From positions 62,001-126,000 of the forward strand of contig NZ_AWGD01000001.1 in NCBI RefSeq assembly GCF_000495795.1: a stretch of DNA of 64,000 nucleotides. Direction: 5' to 3'. The number at the start of each line of letters is the position of its first letter. Position 1 is the first letter of the stretch. A model generated the notes under the pieces. It was not told where the DNA came from. It worked only from the letters and a program-made list of their open reading frames with translations, and searched no databases. A program made the translations under genes and the position numbers. Positions 51,536 to 59,237 of the stretch are shown one piece after another. Origin of the DNA: Asticcacaulis sp. AC460. GTDB taxonomy: Bacteria; Pseudomonadota; Alphaproteobacteria; Caulobacterales; Caulobacteraceae.

Positions 51536-52474
51536 TCAGTTCAGGCCGAAGACGACACAGGCGGTTGCAGTTTTGCGCACCAGGGGTGGCGTCTGAAGAA
51601 AGGGGTTCTTCAGGGCGTTCGCTTCGATCTGTTCCGCTGCGAAACGATTGATCGTCACTCCGCTCACCCGCTGCAGGGCTTCGCCGACACTCTTGTCGGG
51701 AAAGCTCCCGATGTCCTCGGCGGTGATAGAATCAACGTCGGTGTCAGCCCGTCTCAAGCGCCGGATGCCTGTGACCACGACCTCTTCCCCATCGCCATCG
51801 ATATCGATCTGCGGCGCGGGCGCCAGGATATCGGCCTCGCAGGCCCTCCCCGTCGGATCGATGGTCAGGATACGGCCCAGGACTATACTATTGGCCGCGG
51901 CCGCGCCCTGGGCACGGACGCGCGCATCCTTGACGGATTCGGTGTCCAGCCAGGCGATCAGCTTCGCGTCGGGAGTCAGTCGAAATTCGATGTCCTCCGC
52001 TGAAGTTGGCGACGCCGCCATGACCCGGCCATAGGCCGCAGACAACAGGTCGACGTCACGGACCTCGACCCCGATCGTCACAACGACCTCATAGCCGCGA
52101 ATCTTGTCGCCACGTTCGTTGTCGATCAAGTTACCTTCCTTGTCGCGATACTGTTCGTACAGGGCGCGCATGGAAAATTCGGTGGTGACCAAAACTTTGT
52201 CCTTGCCGAGGCCAGCCAGGGATTGCTGCAGGCCGCGCGTACGCTCGACGGCCTGGGCCTGGGCAGCCTCGACCGTCTTGTCGCTGGTCAGAAAGGTGGC
52301 GGAAAAGCTGGCGCGGTTGGCCGGCACTTCGGTGATCACGAATCCGGTCTGGGCAATGACCTGATCCTTCATCCACCATGGCGCCTTGCCATAGCTTGCC
52401 GGCGGTGCGGTCTGCGCGGCGGCCGAGGTGGCCGCAACGGCCAGCACCGCCGCAAGACTGAAAAGCGGCTTCAT
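51536..52474 (-). CDS. exported SIMPL-domain protein with embedded TonB-receptor plug-like segment
   Basis: 312 residues. Signal peptide MKPLFSLAAVLAVAATSAAA. Residues about 40-215 form a SIMPL (DUF541) domain, ending LTIDPTGRACEADIL. Residues about 229-279 read EEVVVTGIRR, then SITAEDIGSFPDKSVGEAL, QRVSGVTINRFAA: the N-terminal plug motif of proteobacterial TonB-dependent receptors. After it the SIMPL protein resumes (EANALKNPFLQTPPL). The paralogue immediately upstream has a Pro-rich linker at the same place and the same C-terminus (EAQALKNPFIQTPPL). No barrel follows, so this is a plug fragment grafted into a linker. It is the last gene of a three-gene operon. Confidence 0.85.
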   Translation of the reverse strand: MKPLFSLAAVLAVAATSAAAQTAPPASYGKAPWWMKDQVIAQTGFVITEVPANRASFSATFLTSDKTVEAAQAQAVERTRGLQQSLAGLGKDKVLVTTEFSMRALYEQYRDKEGNLIDNERGDKIRGYEVVVTIGVEVRDVDLLSAAYGRVMAASPTSAEDIEFRLTPDAKLIAWLDTESVKDARVRAQGAAAANSIVLGRILTIDPTGRACEADILAPAPQIDIDGDGEEVVVTGIRRLRRADTDVDSITAEDIGSFPDKSVGEALQRVSGVTINRFAAEQIEANALKNPFLQTPPLVRKTATACVVFGLN

Positions 52475-52476
52475 GA

Positions 52477-53361
52477 TCAGTTCACCGCATAGACGACACA
52501 GGCCCGGGCCGTGATGCGCCGCAACGGTGGGGTCTGGATGAACGGGTTTTTCAGCGCCTGGGCTTCGAGATAGTCGGCGGAACCCGGTGCCTGTGCCATG
52601 GCAGGAGGCGGTGGTGGAGGAGGCGGGGAGGGAACCATGCGCGCTTGCAGGGCCATGACCTCGGTCGCCTCGGTATCGTCGCCGGCGCCATTGCCGCCGC
52701 GCGCCAGGATGTCGGTTTCGCACGCCCGGCCGGTTGGATCGATCACCCGAACCTTGCCCAGGGCGCCGCCGGCGGCGGTGACAGCGTCACCGGCCCGCTT
52801 GCGCGCGTCCTTGACGGCTTCGTTGTACATCCAGGTGTTCAGCTCGTTGCTGGGCTGGAGGTTGAAATAGATGTTGGCCGTGGACGTCGGCGAGGCCGCC
52901 AGCACCAGGGCGTAGGCGCGTTCCAGCAAGGCCATGTCGCGAACCTCAACCGAAATCTGCACCGACACCTCATAGCCGTTAATCTTGTCGGCGCGCTGGT
53001 TCTCGATACGGTTCCCGTCCTTGTCGCGGTACTGTTCGTACAGGGTACGCATGGCGAAGCTGGTATTGACGCGGACCTGGTCCTTGCCCAGCCGCGCCAG
53101 CACTTCCTGCAGGGCGCGGGTCTTTTCGATCGACTGTGCCTGGGCTTTTTCGACCGTGTCGGCGACACTGAGGAAGTTGGCCGAGAAGGTGGCGCGGTTG
53201 GCCGGCACCTCGGCAAAAACGAAGCCGGTCTGGGTGATGACGCTTTCCTTCATCCACCACGGCGACTTGTCATAGGGATAGGGCGTGCCCGGCGCCGTCT
53301 GCGCCAGAACGGCAGGCGCGGCCATCAGGCCCGCGGCGGTCAGCAACAAAAGCTTCTTCAT
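52477..53361 (-). CDS. exported SIMPL-domain protein with poly-proline linker
   Basis: 294 residues. Signal peptide MKKLLLLTAAGLMAAPAVLAQ. SIMPL (DUF541) domain at about residues 40-215; members are periplasmic or surface beta-rich proteins, some binding partners in stress response. A linker with eight consecutive prolines at about residues 246-255 precedes the conserved tail LKNPFIQTPPLRRITARACV. Its sequence follows that of the downstream paralogue almost throughout. It overlaps the upstream lipoprotein gene by 4 bp and is 2 bp from the downstream one. Confidence 0.88.
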   Translation of the reverse strand: MKKLLLLTAAGLMAAPAVLAQTAPGTPYPYDKSPWWMKESVITQTGFVFAEVPANRATFSANFLSVADTVEKAQAQSIEKTRALQEVLARLGKDQVRVNTSFAMRTLYEQYRDKDGNRIENQRADKINGYEVSVQISVEVRDMALLERAYALVLAASPTSTANIYFNLQPSNELNTWMYNEAVKDARKRAGDAVTAAGGALGKVRVIDPTGRACETDILARGGNGAGDDTEATEVMALQARMVPSPPPPPPPPAMAQAPGSADYLEAQALKNPFIQTPPLRRITARACVVYAVN

Positions 53362-53894
53362 AGATTCCTCCCGTTATTACGATCATTGGTTTCGGTTCGG
53401 TGCCACCGGTCTTTCAGCCGGCGGTAATTGACTTCGCCGCCACAGACCCCGCGCGCCAGGCGTTCGGCCAGGTTCGGCGGGTCCTCCGGCGGCGCCAGCA
53501 GAGCGGCGCACGCAGCCACAGCGCCGGCCTGCGCCGGGCTGTAGGCATAGGTTGCCGTGGTCAGGGGCATCATATAGCCCGCCCTGTCCTTGGTCTTGGG
53601 CATCCAGATAAAGGTGGTGTGATATCCCGACGGCGTCGTGGCTTTGGAAACATATCGATCGGCCTCGGCCGCATCGGCGGCGACACCGTTCAGGCCATAG
53701 CGCAGCACGATCGCATAGGCAGCCATGGCGTGGCGGTCGCCCTCGTCGGCCAGAGCGCGCAGGCGTTCAGGCGAGGTCTGCAAGGCAAGGTCGATGTCCT
53801 GCGACCACAGTTCCTGGGTCATCGGAGACACCGTGACACAGGCTGTCAACGCCAGACAGGCGAATATAGCCGCTGGTTTTACACTGAACCCCAT
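53358..53894 (-). CDS. lipoprotein with Sel1-like helical repeat
   Basis: 178 residues. Lipoprotein signal MGFSVKPAAIFACLALTAC (lipobox LTAC, Cys19). The first mature part (LRALADEGDRHAMAAYAIVL, then RYGLNGVAADAAEADRYVSKA) resembles a degenerate Sel1 repeat. The rest has two more Cys residues. It heads the operon with the two SIMPL genes, overlapping the first by 4 bp, so all three are probably envelope partners. Confidence 0.75.
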   Translation of the reverse strand: MGFSVKPAAIFACLALTACVTVSPMTQELWSQDIDLALQTSPERLRALADEGDRHAMAAYAIVLRYGLNGVAADAAEADRYVSKATTPSGYHTTFIWMPKTKDRAGYMMPLTTATYAYSPAQAGAVAACAALLAPPEDPPNLAERLARGVCGGEVNYRRLKDRWHRTETNDRNNGRNL

Positions 53895-54013
53895 CTCCCC
53901 CTCCCCTTTGTTATGACGCTAGTCCGTCTTTGCGGCGCGATTTAGACCTTTTTTATCATGGTTAATCCGTTTTCGTCGCGAAACTTTTCGCCGCGCGCCG
54001 TAAGCGTGAACAC

Positions 54014-54877
54014 ATGCAAGATCCGGCGGCACTCTTTTCCGACATGAAACCCATCTACCTGTTCCTGGGACTGGTGCTGGTTCTGTTTGCCGTCCTGTGG
54101 TTCATGGTCCGCGACCTGATCGGCCATCGCCTGGACTGGTCGCATCCCCTTACGCCCTTTCAGTATAGGCGCCGTCTGGCCCGGCGCGGCGACGCGAAGG
54201 CCTGCGTCGCCTGTGCCGACATGCTGGAAAAGGGAACCGGCGGCGCTCCGCGCAATCCCGCAGTAGCCCTGTCCTTCCTCGATCAGGCGCTGTACATTTA
54301 CGAGCGCGAAGCCAAAAAGGGCGACGGCTATGCCTGGCTGAAAATCGGCGAAATCCTCAGCCGCGGCCACCATGTCCACGACATGTCTCAATCGGCAGAC
54401 CGCGCCTATCACAACGCCTTTCGTCACAATCTGGAAGCGGCGAAAGCCGGTGACCTCAACGGCCTGGCCTTTACCGGCTATCAGCTGCGGTTTGGTTTGG
54501 GCTGCATCACCGACCTGCACAAGGCCATGGACTATCTCGAAGCCGCCGCCAACCGCGGCCATGCGCCGTCGATGAAGTCGCTGGCGGAACTGTACCTGGC
54601 GGGGGTACGCGGCAAGCCTGATCCGGTCACGGCGGCGCGACTGTTCCGCCAGGCGGCAGCAGCGGGTGATGCGGAAGCCCTGGAACGGGTCGGCGACAAC
54701 TTCCTCAGCGCCACAGGGGAGCTGGCGTCGCGTGAGCAGGCCTATTTCTGGTACGCCAGCGCCGCCCGCAAAGGCCGTGGCGCCGCCCAGCGCAAGATGG
54801 AGCGGCTGGAGGAAAACTGGACACCGAAGCAGCTGCGCGATGTCCAGGACCGGCTGCAATCCTGGGCGCCGGCATAG
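54014..54877 (+). CDS. membrane-anchored Sel1-repeat protein
   Basis: 287 residues. One N-terminal membrane helix (about residues 13-33, IYLFLGLVLVLFAVLWFMV) without a cleavage site. It is followed by Sel1-type repeats (AKACVACADMLEKGTGGAPR, KSLAELYLAGVRGKPDPVTA, GDAEALERVGDNFLSATG, AYFWYASAARKGRGAAQRKM). It is oriented oppositely to the other Sel1 genes here and is convergent, 3 bp apart, with the Sel1 lipoprotein gene. An ATG at 54044 is an alternative start. Confidence 0.82.
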   Translation: MQDPAALFSDMKPIYLFLGLVLVLFAVLWFMVRDLIGHRLDWSHPLTPFQYRRRLARRGDAKACVACADMLEKGTGGAPRNPAVALSFLDQALYIYEREAKKGDGYAWLKIGEILSRGHHVHDMSQSADRAYHNAFRHNLEAAKAGDLNGLAFTGYQLRFGLGCITDLHKAMDYLEAAANRGHAPSMKSLAELYLAGVRGKPDPVTAARLFRQAAAAGDAEALERVGDNFLSATGELASREQAYFWYASAARKGRGAAQRKMERLEENWTPKQLRDVQDRLQSWAPA

Positions 54878-54880
54878 CAC

Positions 54881-55759
54881 TTACTTCGTCGGCTTGGGCA
54901 CCTTGGTCGGATTGGCCGCTTTCCAGGCGTCGGCGCGTTGTTGTCCATCCGCTTTATCATTGTCGGACAGCTTCGGTTCGAGGTATTTCAACGCCCCACG
55001 GCTCTTCGGCGAGCTGGCTTGGTCGGCAATCAGCGCCCATTTGTACGCCTCGGCCTTGTCTTTTTTGGTTCCCCGGCCGGTGAGATAGAAGAAGCTGTAC
55101 ATCAGTTGCGCCTCGTTATTACCGGCCTCCGCGCCCTTGCCGTAATAGCCGAAGGCCTTGTCGATATCCTGATCGACCGTCTGTTGCTGGTAATACATCT
55201 CGCCCAGCACATACCAAGCGCGCGCCTGTCCGGCCTCACCCGCCCGGGTCAGCCAGGTAATGGCCTCTTCGTAGCGCGTCAAAGCGATCAGCACCTGCCC
55301 CAGGTAAAGTTGCGCCTCTGGGTCGCTCGCTTTTGCCGCTATCTCGAGCGGAGGCAGGGCCTTGGCGGGATCGGGCTCATTGCGGCCGCGGCCGGTGGCG
55401 TAGGCGATGCCCAGCTTGCGCGTCGCTTCGATATTGCCGGCGCTTGCGGCCTTTTCGTACCAGGCGATGGCGGCGTCGCCGTCGGCATCGCCTGCGTCCG
55501 CATTGCGGATGTCGCCCAGTTTCAGCATGGCTAGGGCGTGGCCGGCTTGCGCCGCCTTTTCCAGCCGCTGGATGCCTTCCGTCTGGTTACCCTGGCCCAG
55601 GGCCTGCAGACCCGCCTGGTAGTCCACTTCGGGACCGCCGGCTTCGGCCTTGACCGCCTCGACCGGGCCGTTGCGTTCGTCTGTGCAGCCCTGTAGCAGG
55701 CCAGCCGCGCAGGCGACCACAATAACAGCGACGACTGCGACGTGTGTTTTCCCTGCCAT
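54881..55759 (-). CDS. Sel1/TPR-repeat lipoprotein
   Basis: 292 residues. Signal MAGKTHVAVVAVIVVACAAGLLQGC with lipobox LQGC (Cys25). The mature part has about six helical repeats (AGHALAMLKLGDIRNADAGD, AGNIEATRKLGIAYATGRG, ASDPEAQLYLGQVLIALTR, AGQARAWYVLGEMYYQQQ, AGNNEAQLMYSFFYLTGRG), a mix of Sel1 and TPR character. The C-terminus is Lys-rich. It is probably anchored to the outer membrane as a scaffold. Fifth Sel1-type protein of the cluster. Confidence 0.85.
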   Translation of the reverse strand: MAGKTHVAVVAVIVVACAAGLLQGCTDERNGPVEAVKAEAGGPEVDYQAGLQALGQGNQTEGIQRLEKAAQAGHALAMLKLGDIRNADAGDADGDAAIAWYEKAASAGNIEATRKLGIAYATGRGRNEPDPAKALPPLEIAAKASDPEAQLYLGQVLIALTRYEEAITWLTRAGEAGQARAWYVLGEMYYQQQTVDQDIDKAFGYYGKGAEAGNNEAQLMYSFFYLTGRGTKKDKAEAYKWALIADQASSPKSRGALKYLEPKLSDNDKADGQQRADAWKAANPTKVPKPTK

Positions 55760-55814
55760 GAAAACCCTCTCCTTTTTAGGGTTCAGGCATAGCCTATCGG
55801 CCGCTGGACAGCAA

Positions 55815-58800
55815 TCAGAAGGGCTTCCAGCGCAGGTCCAAGGTATGGGGGTAGTCCGGATTGATCTCCGCCGGCGGAATCTTCACCTTGCCGGGTGTGT
55901 GAGTGGGCGCTTCGAAGCGCGACAGGCGGCGGCCTTCGGCTTCGTTGTCATTCAGCGGCAGGACATCGTAATTGCGCCCGCCCGGATGCATGACGTGATA
56001 GCGCGCGCCGCCCAGGGACCGTTCCAGCCGCGTGTCCAGAACGTCGAAGATCAAGGGTGTATTGACCGGCAGGTTGGGATGCAGGCTGGACCACGGCGCC
56101 CAGGCCTTGTAGCGCACGCCGGCGACCTGGACATCGGCATCGCGGGTGCGCGTCAACGGCAGGCGGCGGCCGTTGCAGGTCACCACATGTTGCGACCCTA
56201 TGGCGCCGGTCAGCCGGACTTCCATGCGTTCGACCGAAGAATCGACGCCGCGCGACGTGCCGCCACCGGCCGATTCCTCGCCCATAACCGGCCAGGGTTC
56301 CAGGGCGTTTTTCAGCTCCAGGGTAATGCCGCCGATCTGGACCGTGCCGACCGTCGGGAAACGGAAGTCGAAGAAGGGAATGAACCAGTCGCGGCCGAAT
56401 TTGAACCCGGCGGCGTCGAGATAGTCCAGTACCTCCAGCAGGTCCTCACGGACGAAGTGGCCCAGCATATAGCGGTCGTGCAGTTGCGTCCCCCAACGGA
56501 CCAGCGGGGCGCGGTAGGGCTTTTTCCAGAAGGCCGCGACCAGGGCGCGGATCAGCAGCGACTGAATCAGGTTCATCTGCGGATGCGGCGACATCTCAAA
56601 ACCGCGCATTTCCAGCAGGCCCAGACGGCCGCGGTCGGAATCCGGGCTATACAGCTTGTCGATGCAGAACTCGGCGCGATGGGTGTTACCGGTCAGGTCG
56701 ACCAGCAGGTTGCGCAGCAACCGGTCGACCAGCCACGGCGCGCTTTCCTCCGAGCCATCCGGAAGATTCCGCAGGGCGATTTCCAGCTCGTACAAGGCCT
56801 CATGTCGGGCTTCGTCGATGCGCGGCGCCTGGGAAGTTGCCCCGATATACAGGCCCGAGAACAGGTAGCTGAGCGAGGGGTGGTTCTGCCAGAAGGCAAT
56901 CATCGAGCCCAGCACGTCCGGCCGGCGCAGGAAAGGCGAATCCTCGGGTTTGGAAGCCCCCATGACGATGTGGTTGCCGCCGCCGGTGCCGATCCGCTTG
57001 CCGTCGATCATGAACTTGTCGGCGACGAGACGCGCGTTTCGCGCTTCGTCATAGACGGTGTCGATGATGAACTTCAACTCGTCCCAGTTGCGGGCCGGCT
57101 GGATATTGACCTCGATAACGCCGGGGTCGGGGGTGACCGACATGCTTTCGATTCGGTGGTCGCGCGGCGGCGAATAGCCCTCGATGACCACGGCTATGTT
57201 TTGCTTCGCCGCCACGGCTTCGATGGCGTGGATCAGGTCGAGATAGTGCTCGGCATAGGTCAGGGGCGGCAGGAACAGGAACAACTGACCGTCGCGAATT
57301 TCCGCACACAGGGCGGAACGGACCAGACCGTTGGGGCCGGCGGACTTCGTGGCCTTGCGCGGTTTGGCGTAGGCCGCAACAGCTTCGGCGGAATCCGGCA
57401 GAGGGTCGGTCGGCGCGAACGGTGAGCGGATCGGGAAATAGTGCGCCTCGGCCAGTTTCGCATCGACCACCGGCAGAGCACCCAACGGCAGGCGCAGGCC
57501 CACCGGTGAGTCGCCCGGAATCAGCATCATCCGTCCGGCCTTGAACGACCAGGCGTTGGACAGCCAACCATTTGTTTTCGCCGAGAAAGTCAGGGGCAGG
57601 ACGTAGCCGGTCGGCTTGCCGACATTCTCATCCAGCTTGGCCTGCAGGCGTTTGCGTTCGGTGGCTTCGAACAGGTCGGCGGTCAGCATCTCGCCTTCCA
57701 GCGGGATGCGCTGTTCTTTCCACAGCAGGTAGGGCAGGTCCTCATAGGCCGGCACGACATGGTTCGCGCCGACACCCAGCGCATCCGCCAGGGCCGAGAC
57801 AAAGGTGTTGGCGGCTTCAGGTTTCAGCTTGCCCTTGGATTCCGGGTCCGCGAGCAGCTTCGCGTCCAGCCATACCGGTTTGCCGTCGGCGCGCCAGTAC
57901 ATGTTCATCGCCCAACGTGGCAGGATTTCGCCGGGATACCACTTGCCCTGGGCGTGCTGGGCCAGGGGAGAATTGGCGAACTTGCTGGCAAGGCGCTGGA
58001 ACAGGTCGTAGCCCAGTTTTTTCTTTTCCGGCGACAGGGCGGTGAAATGCCACTCGTCGCCGATGCGGTCGTCCAGGCTGACAAAGGTCGGTTCGCCACC
58101 CATGGTCAGGCGGACATCCTGCTTGTCGAGCGCAGCATCGACCTTGTGGCCCAGGGCGTCGATGGATTTCCACTCGCTGTCGGAAAAGGGTTTGGTGACG
58201 CGGCGGCTTTCCTGGATGCGCTCGACCGTCATCTGGTGGCTGAAGGTCGAACGCGCCGCCTCATGACCGCCGCTGATCGGCGCCGCCGAGGTCGGGTTGG
58301 GCGCGCAGCACAAGGGAATATGGCCTTCGCCGGTGAACATGCCCGAGGTCGGATCGAGCCCGATCCAGCCGGCGCCGGGCAGGTAGACCTCGTACCAGGC
58401 ATGCAGGTCGGTGACGTCCTGCGACACGCCCGACGGCCCGTCCAGCGATTCGATATCGGCCTTCAACTGGATGGAATAACCGGAGACGAAACGCGTCGCC
58501 AAACCCTTGTGGCGAAGGATCTGCACCGCCAGCCAGGCCATGTCGCGGCACGAACCCTGCAATTTGTTGAGCGTCTCGGCCGAGGTCTGGATGCCCGGTT
58601 CCATGCGCAGGGTATAGCCGAGGTCGGTATTGAGCTTCTGGTTGAAGGCGACCAGGAAATCGACCGTCGCCCAGGCGTCACCATTGGGCGCCGTGTCCGG
58701 GACCGAACGGACATAGTCCATCAGGACGTCGTCGTCTTCCTTGATTTCCAGGTAGGGCGCCAGTTCTTCTTTCAGGTCGGCGGCATAGGTGAAGGGTACA

Positions 58801-59102
58801 TGGGTCGCCGAGTCTTCGAGGAAAAAGTCGAAAGGATTGAAGACCTTGATTTCCAGGACAAGGTCGACCTCGACGCGGAAATGGTTGGTCTTTTCCGGAA
58901 AGACGATCCGCGCCAGCCAGTTGCCGAACGGATCCTGCTGCCAGTTGATGAAGTGGTTTTCCGGGAAAACCTTCAGACTGTAGGACTGGACATGGGCGCG
59001 GGTGTGCGGCGCAGGACGCAGGCGGATGACCTGGGGGCCCAAGGAAATCGGCCGGTCGTAACGGTAGTCGCTGACGTGATGCTGCGCCGCCAATATACTC
59101 AT
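55815..59102 (-). CDS. transglutaminase-like / DUF2126 two-domain protein
   Basis: 1095 residues. Residues about 1-280 are a bacterial transglutaminase: N-terminal beta-sandwich (HHVSDYRYDRPISLGPQVIR) and core with Cys185 (GSCRDMAWLAV), His234 (DLHAWYEVY) and Asp250 (GLDPTSG), a full catalytic triad. The remaining ~800 residues are DUF2126, with GEPTFVSLDD at its start and long conserved blocks (RIGTGGGNHIVMG, FVREDLLEVLDYLD). No signal peptide. Such proteins occur next to alpha-E and circularly permuted ATP-grasp genes, as here. The cluster is proposed to make or process peptide-type modifications. It is divergent from the fusion gene at 59238. Confidence 0.92.
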   Translation of the reverse strand: MSILAAQHHVSDYRYDRPISLGPQVIRLRPAPHTRAHVQSYSLKVFPENHFINWQQDPFGNWLARIVFPEKTNHFRVEVDLVLEIKVFNPFDFFLEDSATHVPFTYAADLKEELAPYLEIKEDDDVLMDYVRSVPDTAPNGDAWATVDFLVAFNQKLNTDLGYTLRMEPGIQTSAETLNKLQGSCRDMAWLAVQILRHKGLATRFVSGYSIQLKADIESLDGPSGVSQDVTDLHAWYEVYLPGAGWIGLDPTSGMFTGEGHIPLCCAPNPTSAAPISGGHEAARSTFSHQMTVERIQESRRVTKPFSDSEWKSIDALGHKVDAALDKQDVRLTMGGEPTFVSLDDRIGDEWHFTALSPEKKKLGYDLFQRLASKFANSPLAQHAQGKWYPGEILPRWAMNMYWRADGKPVWLDAKLLADPESKGKLKPEAANTFVSALADALGVGANHVVPAYEDLPYLLWKEQRIPLEGEMLTADLFEATERKRLQAKLDENVGKPTGYVLPLTFSAKTNGWLSNAWSFKAGRMMLIPGDSPVGLRLPLGALPVVDAKLAEAHYFPIRSPFAPTDPLPDSAEAVAAYAKPRKATKSAGPNGLVRSALCAEIRDGQLFLFLPPLTYAEHYLDLIHAIEAVAAKQNIAVVIEGYSPPRDHRIESMSVTPDPGVIEVNIQPARNWDELKFIIDTVYDEARNARLVADKFMIDGKRIGTGGGNHIVMGASKPEDSPFLRRPDVLGSMIAFWQNHPSLSYLFSGLYIGATSQAPRIDEARHEALYELEIALRNLPDGSEESAPWLVDRLLRNLLVDLTGNTHRAEFCIDKLYSPDSDRGRLGLLEMRGFEMSPHPQMNLIQSLLIRALVAAFWKKPYRAPLVRWGTQLHDRYMLGHFVREDLLEVLDYLDAAGFKFGRDWFIPFFDFRFPTVGTVQIGGITLELKNALEPWPVMGEESAGGGTSRGVDSSVERMEVRLTGAIGSQHVVTCNGRRLPLTRTRDADVQVAGVRYKAWAPWSSLHPNLPVNTPLIFDVLDTRLERSLGGARYHVMHPGGRNYDVLPLNDNEAEGRRLSRFEAPTHTPGKVKIPPAEINPDYPHTLDLRWKPF

Positions 59103-59237
59103 GCCGTACCCAACTCCTTGGAAACCTTAGCTTCCGCAACGAAACGTTTACGGAATCGCAAAAAAAGTGTCATGTGACGTCGTCGGCCACTAGACAACCG
59201 CTTTGTAAAAAAGTCTAGTTGCATTGCAACAAAGAGG
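59103..59237. promoter_or_regulatory. divergent promoter region of the transglutaminase cluster
   Basis: It contains ACTAGAC (59189-59195) and GTCTAGT (59213-59219), a 7-bp inverted repeat around 17 bp, and TTGCATTGCAA (59219-59229), a perfect short palindrome just before the ribosome site. An A-run lies at about 59160-59166. Together they suggest a regulated divergent promoter. Confidence 0.45.
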
